Source of the DNA: Lepas anatifera
Taxonomy: Eukaryota; Arthropoda; Thecostraca; Lepadidae
Direction of reading: 5' to 3'
DNA: 64,000 nt
NCBI GenBank assembly: GCA_034440635.1
Contig: JAOTON010001138.1
Coordinates: forward strand, 172,501 to 236,500
Position 1 is the first letter of the stretch, and each line of letters starts with the position of its first letter. The notes beneath the pieces are model-generated. The model saw nothing but the letters and a program-made list of their open reading frames with translations. It was not told where the DNA came from and searched no databases. Position numbers and translations under genes: made by a program. Below are positions 32,006 through 43,316 of the stretch, in pieces.

Positions 32006-32593
32006 ATTTTCTCATATTAGTAATTCAATTTTTAGAAAACTGTTCCTTTGAACATTTATTGTAACATGTATGCGCTAGAAGCTTTCAATATTGGCGCTTC
32101 CTGAGTTTCTAAATTAGTGATATGTTGCATTACTTTGTTTTTACTCCGAAGTAATATCGGCAAGGCTTTTTAATACAGCGTTGTTGCACATGAATCTAAG
32201 ACGTTCGCATATTTTTTCTGAAGCTATATGTGAAGACTTTTTTCTTTTGTTGGCTTCACTTGCTGTTTTGGTCCTGCTTCTATTGCTCAACCTCTAAAAC
32301 AAATACATTTTATAGTCCTGGCTTTATTTATTCTATTCGGATGTCAAACTCCAGGACTTCGGATGTATGAATGAAATCTGAATATGGCTTTCCACGGAAA
32401 ATCGCCAATTTTTGAACACATAACTATCTAACCTGATTAGTACTGTAATGATCATCCAAGATTGTTTTTAATTTGGCTCAATAAGTAATGGTGGGGAAGA
32501 CGTTAGCACTGGCACGGACTAAGTACAGACCTGGGATTGATCAGACAATGGTTTGGTCATTTCTCTCTTCCCGCTGGACGAATTCCACTATTA
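32006..32593. other. unannotated, AT-rich
   Basis: Nothing recognised. Confidence 0.45.
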
Positions 32594-32700
32594 GGTGTGA
32601 CGCATCCCAGACAAGAATGGGAACGAGAATATCCCCCGAACGCCGGAGTGAGTTGGGGGACCTGCGCACGGCCGCGGCCTCTGACGGCCAAACTTTTCAG
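32594..32700 (+). other. weak candidate exon in a GC-rich block
   Basis: Bounded by CACTATTAG on the left and TTTTCAG|GTAGCG on the right, with an open frame throughout. The left pyrimidine tract is interrupted and the donor is only fair, so this may be chance. Confidence 0.15.
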
Positions 32701-32937
32701 GTAGCGGGGAGATCGCCGATGCGTCAGCTTCAGCCGGCAGCCGGGCTGCAGGCGGGCCCGGCGCTGGATTCAGATTAGACACGGCACGCGCCATTGCCGC
32801 CGGCGGCCGCGGCACCTGGGCCGGGTCCGCCGGCCCGGATCGATAACGGTCTGCTCTGGTCACACTCCGTCACACGGCCCAGCAGAGACCAGCCGCTCTC
32901 GGCCGCTCACCTGAACGCCGCATCACCTGCAGCACTG

Positions 32938-33245
32938 GCGGCGGGTCCACCCCCAGGGATCGCCGGGCCGGGGAGGGTGGGTCGCCGGGCCGAGGTCGAC
33001 TGCCGCGGCTGCAGGGCTGGCGGCGGGTCCCCTCCCCCTCCCCGCCCCCAGGGATCGTCGGGCCGCTGAGGGTGGGCCCGAGGTCGACTGCAGAACTTGC
33101 GGCGGTTCACCCCCTCCCCAGGATCACCAGGTCGGGGAGGGTGGGCCGGAGGTCAGCTGCAGCGGCTGCAGGACTGGCGGCGGGTCCATCCCCAGAGATC
33201 ACGGGGCCGGTGAGGGTCCGAGGTCGGCTGCTGCGGCTGCTGGCT
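32938..33245. repeat. GC-rich minisatellite, four units of about 65-82 bp
   Basis: Each unit reads GGCGGGTCC, CCCCAGGGATC, GGGCCGGGGAGGGT, CCGAGGTCGACTGC, GGCTGCAGGGCTGGC with indels. It sits in a CpG-rich island (about 32640-33250). Confidence 0.8.
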
Positions 33246-33907
33246 TAGCTGAGAGCGCCACACCTGAAATGGGTCTGACCTGCGACCTGCCAAGATGCTG
33301 AGATCAATAGTACAACAGATCATCGTGCATGATGCAGAGTTGGCTTATGTTCGTTAAAACACGACTTTGACCCCACATGAGCGCCACGTTGTGTTGCGGT
33401 AGGTAACAGACCGAGTTTACGAGAGAGCCTTTCCAGTTGGAAACTATTTTCATGGATCTGAATCTATAAAAAAATGTATGCCCTATGTACCTCACTGCGC
33501 CTGGTCAGCCTATATATTTATATTTCCATCATTTTTTCCTTTGCATACATGTTATAGAATGCGGCTCTGAAGCTGATGATGCCGTAAACATATTCTTCAA
33601 AGTTAGAGAGGATATTTTGAGTACACCCCCCCGCCCTCCCCGAACGATATCACTTTCTATCGGAGGGCTCAAAGACAAGAGTTCGGCATCATCAACGACC
33701 TTTTTTCATAGTGCTAAACGTATGATAAGAAGTTCTTCCGACTGGGGCATCCCCTTTCCATAGGATCGTTAATTCTGAAAATAAAGTGTTAGCACTGCTT
33801 ACAAGTGTAGGAGTGCACGGGCAGAGTTTTTAGAGGGAGTGGGAAGAGACACTTTTAGGTTAATTCTTAACCATTCAAGGCATTAGAGTCTGTGGGACCT
33901 GAAATAT
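33246..33907. other. unannotated
   Basis: Nothing recognised. Confidence 0.45.
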
Positions 33908-34054
33908 CAGAGACATAGCTAGCGGGGCCCTGACTAGACTTTTGTGCCCTATCATACCCCATGCTATAACCGCTCTGCTTTAACTATAGGCACCTTGACT
34001 TTTCGGGGTAGGGTGGGGCTTGAGCCGCCTAGCCCGGCGTTGTATCCGCCACTG
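33908..34054 (-). mobile_element. hAT-like MITE copy
   Basis: The right end reversed (CAGTGGCGGATACAACG, GGGCTAGG, GGCTCAAGCCCC) matches the left end of the MITE at 55906-56065. The left end is diverged and no TSD is visible. Confidence 0.5.
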
Positions 34055-34199
34055 CCAGCGACCCACCTCTCGTGAAAAGACCTTTCTTCACTATATTGAC
34101 CGAGGACTCATTATTTATTTTATTTTTTTAATTTTGTTCAAGTTGTTCCTGGTAAGGCTGCTGGAGTCGGAGTCTCACTAAAGTCATCAAGGGACTTGT

Positions 34200-34480
34200 C
34201 ACGGAGACGCCGACCCCACCACCCGAACAAGCAACTCCCTCAATGGAGGGTTAATTTAGAAGCCAAAGTTTAACGTCCCACAAAGCACAGGGACGGCCGC
34301 CCCGCTCAGGTCACCCTCTCACCAGTCAGTTGCCAGCCGACCTGTACGTCGGGTAAACTATTGAGCGCCAGAGCGTCTCAGGGGAACCGATCCCAAGCCT
34401 GAACATGCACTGCCACTGCACGCTTCTGAGCAGCGGGCCGGAGCCCAACGCTCTACCAACTGAGCTACCGGGGTGGCAAA
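34200..34480 (-). repeat. tRNA-derived SINE
   Basis: On the minus strand a canonical A box (TAGCTCAGTTGGTAGAGC, + strand about 34453-34471) begins the element. A tRNA-like arm GGGCTCCGGCCC follows, and further on a degenerate B box GATCGGTTCCCC. The distal part carries GGGACGTTAAACTTT, a version of the GTTTAACG module seen at 53 kb and 2.3 kb. Confidence 0.65.
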
Positions 34481-34576
34481 TGAATGTGCTCCTAACTTTG
34501 CGAATAGTTAGTGCCGATTCAAGAGGATATTTTAATGTTAGTGTTGTCTATAATAGGGTATTATGTTATACATGGT

Positions 34577-34577
<1 letters not shown>

Positions 34578-34628
<51 letters not shown>
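34578..34628. repeat. (TA)n microsatellite
   Basis: About 25 uninterrupted TA units, ending just before the inverted-repeat element at 34637. Confidence 0.97.
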
Positions 34629-34631
<3 letters not shown>

Positions 34632-34636
34632 TTGCC

Positions 34637-35925
34637 TTAAAAGGGAATGTGGCACCTTGGTCGAATGCTGGAATTTAGTGTAATTAGGCGTACTTTTAGC
34701 CGAAAATAATGAAACCACTCATGATTTCTCTGAAAAATGTACAATAAGCTCAATATGTATTTTGATTTTTAAAATACTCCTTTAGGAAAAGAAATAAATA
34801 TCTGCCTGTGGATGATGTCATGATCTGGCAACCACTACCATACTCGAAACGCTTCAAGGGCTTCGATTGGCTGATGCTCATCGTGACGTCAGCATATGTG
34901 GTCACACCAGCAGCTCACAACAATGGCCGCCTTGCGAGAGGTACATAAGAGGTACATTTCGGATAGGTTTTAGCTTTTTTCTACGGAAATATCAGTTCCA
35001 AGACAAATTATATATAGAGAGGGTAAGGGCGGGTAAGAGAACGCAGGAGATAAGAGTACGCAGCAGCTGTTTTGGTTACTTAGCAACCATTGAGATGTTG
35101 GATACCCTGGTATAAAAAAGCAAGGTTAGTGCCTAGGCTGCACACCAAAATTCAACGTGCTAATGTTCTTTCCGCGGGAGTACAGAGCAAAATAAGTTTC
35201 TGGGCACCCTTGCAGTAATATTTTTAACTGGGTAAACTTGTAGACCATGCTTCTATTATCAACAGTATTGTATTACGGTCTGTCATCAGTAAGAAAGCTG
35301 AGCTAGGACTGTGCTCCAGAACCGGAGCTCACGCTAAAAGGCCTGCCAACATGTTTGTGAAGCATTTCTTCCCAAAGGAGCATGTCCGGCAAGAGTACGC
35401 AGTAGACCGTTGGGCAAGAGTGGGCATGCTTAAGAGATAGGAAAATTTAATTTCCGCTCAGGACAGAGTCCGTAATTCATATTTATAAAGCCAAACGTTG
35501 CAACATAGTTCTTATATATTCAGAACGGTATCAAATCATACAATCACCTAGTTTGGCGACACCAAACTTCACGACATGGCCTATGCACCTAAATCACAGC
35601 GGGGCATCAATGCGTATCTCAGCGTCCTCTCCTGCGTACTTTTACCGACCCACTCCGGCAAGAGTACGCACGTGACTTTTTATGGGGTCGTGGTGAGTTT
35701 CTTTCAGAGACATCGAGTTGAAAAATGGACCATGCATAGACAATTCTTCAGGCTGAACAACCACATACAAATTTTACCTGTTATACTTATAGGAGAAAAG
35801 TGAAAGGCTTTAGAAAGTTAAGTGCGCACTCTTGCACGGACTTCCCCTACCGGGTTTTCCGACTTGCTTTACAACTTGGCTATCTCAGTTAAAATCACGT
35901 TATAAAGGCGCCATATTCCTTTTAA
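34637..35925 (+). mobile_element. TTAA-flanked inverted-repeat element, long form
   Basis: Starts TTAAAAGGGAATGTGGCACC and ends GGCGCCATATTCCTTTTAA, inverted copies with a few mismatches and TTAA at both edges. Terminal segments (34637-35010 and 35845-35925) match the short element 56415-56872 in reverse orientation. The interior carries repeated GCAAGAGTACGCA motifs. An internal block (35090-35840) recurs inverted at 40855-41690. No transposase was recognised; a frame starting MF.K.FFP..HVRQEYAVD is shared with the inverted copy but has stops here. TTAA target sites are typical of piggyBac; the terminal AGGG is not its usual start, so the superfamily is open. Confidence 0.75.
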
Positions 35926-36406
35926 TGTCGTTAGAAGTCCTGGCTTCGGCTCCTTCCCGTTACGATTCCTACCATATTGTATGGGTAGTAATGGTTTGCT
36001 AAAAGCCAACCTTAGATTTCTTTGGAAAAACATTTGATGGATTATTGACGGCAGGCGCTCTCTCTTGCAAAGTTATTCCCGTGGCAGTATTGACGCGCGG
36101 TCGTCTCCGCGACGTTGCGGCGCCCTGCCACGGTGGACACCGGAAGCCGGCAGGCGTTTCATCAGCAGCTTACCTTGATTGAAACTCAGCCGGGCGAGGA
36201 TAAGAGGCCTAGCCGAAATGCCTGTCTGTGAATGTGGTGGCCAAATTAATATTCGCGGAACAAGCGGGAACGGCGCTCACCAGAAATCGTAGTCACATTA
36301 TTTGAGCTATCATACGCGGCGAAGCCGTCTTGTCCGTCTTCGGGTGCTTGTGGGTGCTGTCCGCTGTTTTTACGTTTCCTGCGATATTTTTATACCCAGC
36401 ATTCAG

Positions 36407-36409
<3 letters not shown>
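35926..36409. other. unannotated
   Basis: No gene recognised. A minus-strand AAG|GTAAGC donor-like site occurs near 36170, without a convincing exon. Confidence 0.4.
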
Positions 36410-36462
<53 letters not shown>

Positions 36463-36492
36463 GTCTCTGTCTCTGTCTCTGTCTCTGTCTCG
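36410..36492. repeat. (CT)n and (CTGTCT)n microsatellite
   Basis: A pure CT run followed by CTGTCT units. Leu/Ser repeat ORFs across it are artefacts. Confidence 0.95.
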
Positions 36493-37449
36493 CTCTCTTG
36501 CTGTTGAAAATTGGGAAACTTCTTTTGGCTTATCTCATGTTGGGTAGTTTAAAGTTAATGCGGCACTTTCATCGGATATGAAATGAGCTATCAGTTGCTT
36601 CGCGCATACCATCAAACCCCATTTCTTTTTTCCTGTATATATCAGAGCTCGCCTTTTACGTAGCCATGGCGTATCATGAGCGTACCTCTTTTTTAACGCT
36701 CACTGTTTTGGAGAGGGGAGATAGGCTAGGTGGCTGAAGTCCACCGCCCCCAAATGTCAGTGTCTAATGTATAGCCGGAGGCTTTTCCGAGGCAACTCGT
36801 CACTGCGGGTTTTCCGGTCTGAGGCTGGACCCAGGAGTGAAAACGTAGGTGCGGCTTCATGAAAATAAGAGGAGGGCTTGTCTAAAATTAAACATTTTCA
36901 ACGATACTCCCGGCCAAAAGTGGAGGCTCCCTACTTTTCAATAGTGGGAGCCGTCCTACCCCGTGACGACGCGACTGCATGTCATACTTTTGATTGAAGA
37001 GAATTGGTGTTTGAGCTCACACAGAAGTCGTGCAGGACGGGGCGAAGCTGTCCTGCGCGTGAAGTTGGATGGGCGGCTGCCACCTGCCTCTCGCTCCCAG
37101 GGACTCGCTCTGCATTTCCAATTCGCCGTGTAGAACTGGAGAGGCGTCGGCTGTTGCGCGGAGCAGCATTCAGTGCGCCGGCGCGTGTCGTGCGGTACAG
37201 TCTATGGTGGACCGTGGCGTGTGGTGCGGCGCAGTATTTCGCGGGCAGTTGGAGTGACGCGGTGCAGCGTTATGTTTAAGTATGAAGGTCACCAGAGGGA
37301 AGTCGACTCGTCGAGAGTTTAAAAAGGAGATGTGTCGACGCGTCGTCAGGTTTCCGATTCTTTTTTGGAACTTACTCCTCATAGTCCTTTGTATCATCAC
37401 AGATAATGTATTATTATGCTTACCTTTTTAGTGGCTTCAGGAGCAGGGC
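36493..37449. other. unannotated; GC-rich part at 37010-37270
   Basis: A GC-rich block with several open frames but no recognised protein. It precedes repeat D copy 1 in the same way that 47220-47560 precedes copy 2. Confidence 0.4.
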
Positions 37450-37850
37450 TTCATGGGAAGGACATGCAATTTCATCGATTTCACGGGAATTAAAGAAACT
37501 GCTAAATTATATACAGTCCAGAAACCAATGATCAAACAGTTTAACATGATGTTTTCTGATTAACGAGCAAACCTTTTCTGGTAGTTAGACAGCCCCAAGC
37601 ATCATGATTGGAACCCCTGGTCACGAATCACCAGTTGTGACGTTATCTGGGCAGTAGATCACCCCTGAAAACTTCAAGTTGGGAAATGTTTCCTTGGCAC
37701 ACGAGGAGCAATAAAAAATAGTGGGCGACAGTCTTAGGTCCCTTTTCCTGGGTAATATGAGTGACTTGCCGAGTTTTGACGCATTTGAAATTTTATTCGT
37801 CTTAGGAAAAACATGTACGGGGTAGAAGAGCACATACCCTTCTCACAAAG
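37450..37850 (+). repeat. dispersed repeat D, copy 1
   Basis: Ordered matches with 47720-48110: CCAGAAACCAATGATCAAAC, GCATCATG, GGTCACGA, CACCA, TTGTGACGT, AACTTCA, GGGAAAT, CTTAGGAAAA. Moderately diverged. No coding content recognised. Confidence 0.65.
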
Positions 37851-39351
37851 GTTTTAGGGTATCTCGTAATAAGCATCTTAAAGATAAGTCAGCTTACTGT
37901 CGTGGGCGTCGAAAGCGGGGCCGCGTCCCCCAAACTCGTGAATCAGGTGGAACACTCCCCCAAAAATTTTGGAACTCGATCCAGGATTTTTGTATTTTAC
38001 GATCCCTATTACCTGCGTGAATCAACACAATGCACATTTACTTGCGTGTAAATGTATGTTGAGTGCATCGTCGTTAGCGTTTTCGATGAGTATATTATCC
38101 AAATTCGGCTCCCATCCCCCTTCATCGATAATCCGGAGTCCAGGGGGTAGAGGTGATACTTGCCTTCCTCCTCCATGGTCCTGAAATTATTTTCGCGCAA
38201 AGTGTAGAGTAAGGTTGAAATTACAGAAGAGATCCAAATCACCATCTTTTACTAAATGCTCAAAATTCGTGGTCATGTATTTTTCAAGCAGGTACAAGTT
38301 GCATGTAGGTACTACATTTTACCGGGACCTGTGCACTCTTGTTTATATCAAATAATAAGACCTGTCGATCAGGTCGACCTGAGCTTCCACAGGTAGCCAA
38401 TTTGCGTCACGCTCTACAAACTTAAAAGCGAAGAAAGAGCAAAATTTGAGGTTAGTTTTGGTGGAATCCCAAAACAATTACATTTAGAGACATTTTTTCA
38501 AAGGCGTTTTTCTCAGAGTTAGAGACATTTTTTCAAAGGCCTTTTACTCAGAAAGTTGCTAAGATTTTCGAATTTGGCTCTCTTGCTACAGTTGAAGTTT
38601 GTGAGCGACATAACATGCCTAAATTTGGAATCCGAAATTTGCATAACTTGTGTAATTTGCTAGGTTTGTCCTTATTTTTGACCAAGCGATGCTAATTTTT
38701 CCGCCCGCTGCCCATCGGTTTCGAGTGATAGCCCGATAAAGGGTCGATAAATGTACGTTTTTAAGCTTCACCACGTGATGACGTTCCTCTCGATGCAACT
38801 CAGGAAGTAATTGGTATGGGAGTAGTATTGCTTCTAATCTATTCCATTGCTTCTGTTTCATTCGTTCCTGAACGTTGACCCATCTGTTCATTTCAGAAAA
38901 TGTAGCTGACGCCTCTATGCTGTGGTGGGCTCCAGTGGTCCTCTGCGAGATAGATACTCAGTTCGAACTGTATTAGATTAGGCACACGGACTTGTATAAT
39001 AACTAGACAGCCAACTCCCGACCGGCCGCTGGGGCGCTGGCCGTGCCCATTTGAAGCACTAGCGTCAGCTGATTAGAGTGGCGAAAAGGACGGTATGTCA
39101 ATAGCCTGAGTGTATTAAATGCCTATATCAGTCCTGAATTATGACCAAATTTGACGAGTAATGTCTTGTTGCGTGATGTCTGTGCGTTTCTCTAAGCCTT
39201 TTAATCACGGCTGAATGAAACAAATATCTGAGACATGCCCATGATTATCACGTGGTGCGGTGGAATCTTGGCGGCTTTGCAACCAACCCTTTTCTCAACG
39301 GGCCTTTCAGGCGCGAATTCAGGATTTCGGTCAAGGGGTGGGGTGAGGGTG
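37851..39351. other. unannotated; small tandem at 38481-38553
   Basis: A unit of about 36 bp (TTAGAGACATTTTTTCAAAG...) is duplicated at 38481-38553. The rest shows nothing recognisable. Confidence 0.5.
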
Positions 39352-40080
39352 GGCGCCCATCGCAGTCGCGGATCCAGGGGGCAGGGGCACGTGCCCCCCC
39401 GCGATTGACCCTCGGCGCCCCCTGAAAGCTCATGGCGCCCCCTGAAATTTCGCTTTACACATAGGTTTGCGAGGCAAAAATAGTTCCCGCTCCTACCTCC
39501 CCCCGGATGCGAAAATCGGCGCCCCGCGATAGGATTTGGCGCCCCCTGGGCCGAAAATGACGCCCCCTGGGTCAAAAATGGCACCCCTGGGTCAAAAGTG
39601 GTGCCCCCTCGGCAATGTGCCCCCTCCTCCCGATCGGCGATCCTGGATCCGCGCCTGGCCCATCGGTCAGGGGTAGGGCGCCCACTCATAGGCGGATCCA
39701 GGGGGCAAGGGGAGCAGGTACCCCCTTCCCCGATCGACCCTCGGCACCCCCTGAAATGTTGATGGCGCCCCCCTGAAATTTCGCTTTACACTAGGTCTGC
39801 GAGGCAAAAAATTCCCACTTCCACTCCCCCAGGATGCGAAAATCGGTGCCCCGCGGTAGGATTTGGCGCCCCCTGGGCCGAAAATGACGCCCCCCTGGGT
39901 AAAGAATGGCGCCCCCTGGGCCACAAGTGGTGCCCTCTCGGCAATGTGCCCGCCCTCCCGATCGGCGATCCTGGATCCGCGCCTGGCCCATCGGTCAGGG
40001 GTTAGGGCGCCCAATCAGAGGCGGGTCCAGGGGGGCAAGGGGCTGACTGGGCAGGGCAGTGGTGCTCTAATTGGTGCTGC
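39352..40080. mobile_element. tandem array of a CATAGGCGGATCCAGG-type MITE
   Basis: Two full units (39352-39676 and 39677-40005, about 325-329 bp) and a partial third. Each has GGCGGATCCAGGGGGC at one side and GGCGATCCTGGATCCGC at the other, with GGCGCCCCCTG-rich interiors. A single reversed copy with 8-bp TSDs is at 59031-59239. Confidence 0.8.
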
Positions 40081-40854
40081 CTCGGTACTCCCCTCATTTT
40101 AAGTCAAAGTTAAAAAATATAGCGGAAAAGTTTCACTTAACCCATTCGCACCAGACCTGTGGACAAACTTAAAGCAGCCAAGCTGCAAAAAGGCGCTGGT
40201 TCGACTTATATCCATAAACAAGCCCTACATTGTCCATGGACATCGCCGATACCGGCAGCACAAAATACCGTCACAATTAAAGGCTTAAAAATGAAATTTC
40301 AGCCATTATTTCCGAAAAAAACTTGCTTGTGGAAGGTCACCTTTCTTCCATCTTCCTTAAGAGCACCAAACTTATTCGTGCACGCATACGCAGCGCATGA
40401 TTTAATTTTTTTAACTCACACACGCAAACAACGTAAACCTATGGCGGACGTCCCGGAATTTGTATGTTTTGCCACTCTGCGGCGTTGTCGCTGGGAATTT
40501 TGTGAAAAGTTGAGTTATCTGTCTAGTTATTATTATAGGTCAATGATTAGGCAGGGCAGGTATGTGCAATTACATGCCGCTGAAAACATCACTTGAAATA
40601 ATGTCAAACCATATCACCGGGGGGTAATCCACCCCGTTGATTCTGAATCTGGTGTTGAGCTCTACCAAAGCTCACTGTACATGTGAACTCTGACGAATTA
40701 AATGTTGTCAGGGTCTCGAGCCAACCAGTGGATCGATTTTGCTCGAATTTTGCAAGTAAATGCTACTCGTAATCTGTATTTAGGCGTTTCATATTACCGT
40801 TGCATCTTTCTGCGCTTGTGGAGCATTAGGGAATCCAATAAGTCACCTGGTGAA
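40081..40854. other. unannotated
   Basis: One 145-codon ORF (40159-40596, +) has no recognised domain. Nothing else seen. Confidence 0.4.
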
Positions 40855-41690
40855 GTCCGTGCTAGAGCACGCACTTAAATTTGTTAAGGCTTTCGCTTGT
40901 CTCCTATATGTCTGACAGCTAACATTTTTATATGGTTGTTAAGCCTGAAGAATTTGCTGTGTGTAGTTCATGTTCAATTCGATGTCTTTGAAAGTTACTC
41001 GCCACGAGCCCATCAAAAATAAAAAGTCACGTGCGTACTCTTGCCGGATTTGGTCGGTAAGAGTACGCAAAAGAGGAGGCTGGAGTACGCATTGATGCCC
41101 CGCTGTACTTTAGGTGCATAGGCCATGTCGCGAATATTTTTTTCGTCAAACTAGGCGATTGTAGGATTTCATATCGTTTTAGATGTACAAGAACTATGTT
41201 GCAGTGTTTGGTTTTCCAAATATGAATACGGACTCTGTCCCGAGTGAAAATAAATTTTTCCTTTCTCTTAAGGATGCGTACTCTTGCACAATGGTCTACT
41301 GCGTACTCTTGCCGGACATGCTTCCTCGGGAAGTAATTCTTCATGAACATGTTGGCAGGCGATTTAGCGTGAGCTCCAGTTCTGCAGCACAGTTCTGGCC
41401 CAGCTTTCTTACTGACGACATACCGTAATACAATACTATCGATAATAGAAGCATGGCCTACGAGTTTACCTAGTTAAGAAATATTGCACCAGGGGTGCCC
41501 AGAAACTTATTTCGTTCTTTACTCCCGCGGAAAGAACAGGATCACGTTAAATTTGTTTAGCAACCAAAGCACTGACCTTGCTTTTTATACCACGGTATCC
41601 ACCATCTCAGTGGTTACTAAATAACCAAAACAGCTGCTGTGTACTCTTATCTCCTGTGTACTGTCATCCGTGCTTACCCTACGCTTGATG
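40855..41690 (-). mobile_element. truncated inverted copy of the TTAA element
   Basis: Reverse complement of about 35010-35840 along its whole length. Shared blocks include CCGGCAAGAGTACGCAGTAG, GACAGAGTCCGTA, ATGGCCTATGCACCTAAA, GGGGCATCAATGCGTA and AGCAGCTGTTTTGGTTA. Both terminal inverted repeats are missing. A frame at 41350-41027 (107 codons) is open here but interrupted in the other copy. Confidence 0.8.
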
Positions 41691-42639
41691 CTTGAAAGGG
41701 AGAAAATAAAGAGAGTATACCACCCTATACGGTGGTATGCCACTCTCTTTTTTCGACCCTACACGTCGAAGGAAGAGGTGGGGCAGTTAGAAGTACTCCC
41801 CATTTTTCATAAATATGTCCGATTTCAGCCAAATCAAGGATAATGGGGACGTTCTATCACCACTATGTGACCAAGGTAACAAGGAGTCAAAATCTGCCGG
41901 CTTTTTTCTAAGGGAAACTTTGTCGTCATCAGGAGATTGAAGATGGATCCCCTCCCCTAACTTTTGTCGTTGGCGACGATCATGACCTGGAACCCAAGTT
42001 TTTTTTGTTGTAAAAAACTGCGACCGAGTAAATATTTCTTCGAAAGCAGATGCAATGGTGATTTGAATACATCGTCATACAGAAAACAATAAATTGGGGC
42101 TTTATTTGCCTTATAAAGCAAATATTTCTGCATCACCAGCGCGGAAAACCAGCAACGGCGTACTAGTTTTGTAGACTGTATCAGGCAACAACGTCTCGCT
42201 TCGATTAAAACACTAGGATGCTTTGTCGGTGATGCGTTCTTGGACAAATATAGCCTTGGCGGGCTGCTCTCCCCACCACTTCAGACCCTGCCTGTGTTAC
42301 CAGTTGAATAGCCCTTTCCTCGGCCTGAGTGTGCCCGGGGTAAGCGGGCGCTGTCTCTCCGGAAGTGTAGAGTTCCGGCAGGCTGAGTTACCGTGAGTGC
42401 AGGTTCCGCTCAGAGATCAGAAAAAGGCCGATCCTGCCGACGTGGTCGGGAAAATATCAGGCAACCAGACAGGAATATTTCTTTCTGTTCACTTCATTCC
42501 TTTCAAAATTAAACCTCGGCCAGCGAGGTGCGGCCCATTGTATGTGATACTGAATCACAGTCTAGCATGTGCCCATGTGCTGGCTGTGTACGTCGGTGAT
42601 ATTCATTTATTCTCGTTAGACTCCGCGTCCCCTTGCCTT
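41691..42639. other. unannotated; hairpin at 41711-41747
   Basis: A short imperfect hairpin (GAGAGTATACCACC / GGTGGTATGCCACTCTC) is followed by T-rich sequence. Nothing else recognised. Confidence 0.45.
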
Positions 42640-42800
42640 TTTGGGAACTTTTTTATCCCAAGGTAATAATTACTCTGTGTTGGGAAAAAATGCATAATTT
42701 GTTGTGATGTCTGGTGTGAGATAAGCTCACTTTACCAGCCGGTAAGCTCTGTATCATTATTGCCCTCGAATTCAGTTTTGGGTAAAGTTGCACTTAACCA
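42640..42800 (+). repeat. direct repeat, copy 1 (copy 2 at 42985-43145)
   Basis: Shared blocks: TTGGGAAC, TTGTTGTGA, GTCTGGTG, GAGATAAGCTCACTT, GTATCATTATTG, TTCA.TTTTGGG and CTTAACCA. Offset is about 345 bp. Confidence 0.8.
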
Positions 42801-42984
42801 TGTCCTGCTGAGCGACACTGAGTCATCATCTCTACCACTTTTGACGGTGGATGTTTGTGTCCGTCTCTCGGCGTCACACAGCATGACATTCAGAAGCGCT
42901 TCTGGGTGAGAGGCCTAACAACCATCCGCACGGAGAGCGGTAGGTCTTTCAGTTACTGGACGGCATGTAAACCAATGGTGCCTT

Positions 42985-43145
42985 GGGAACCTTTTTAATC
43001 TCGAGGTAACAATTAATCTACCTTGGAAAAATACATAACTTGTTGTGACGTCTGGTGCGATATGAGCTCACTTGTCCATTCAGAAAGCTGTGTATCATTA
43101 TTGTCCTCAAATTCAATTTTGGGCAAAGCCGCGCTTAACCACTTA
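42985..43145 (+). repeat. direct repeat, copy 2
   Basis: Partner of 42640-42800, diverged by scattered substitutions. Confidence 0.8.
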
Positions 43146-43316
43146 GTCACACTTAACGCATGAGTGAAGCTGGCATGTTGTAAACCAATGGACCCTCATA
43201 AACCATGTAAATAAATCCTTCAAAAAGCTAAAAAAATAGAACTGTGTCCCCTGTTTTCCCTCTGTTTGCTGCTGTTCTGTCTTCCCCAATACAGCTATTT
43301 CTCCTTCATAAGCTTC

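Noticed and set aside
34440..34476. Functional tRNA gene from the perfect A box
   Set aside because: The B box is degenerate and displaced; the sequence continues into a SINE body.
36140..36200. Minus-strand exon ending at AAG|GTAAGC
   Set aside because: The donor is strong but the acceptor is weak and the 52-bp frame shows nothing recognisable.
41711..41760. Terminator or pre-miRNA hairpin
   Set aside because: Arms are short and bulged, and nothing supports processing; more likely a transposon-edge foldback.
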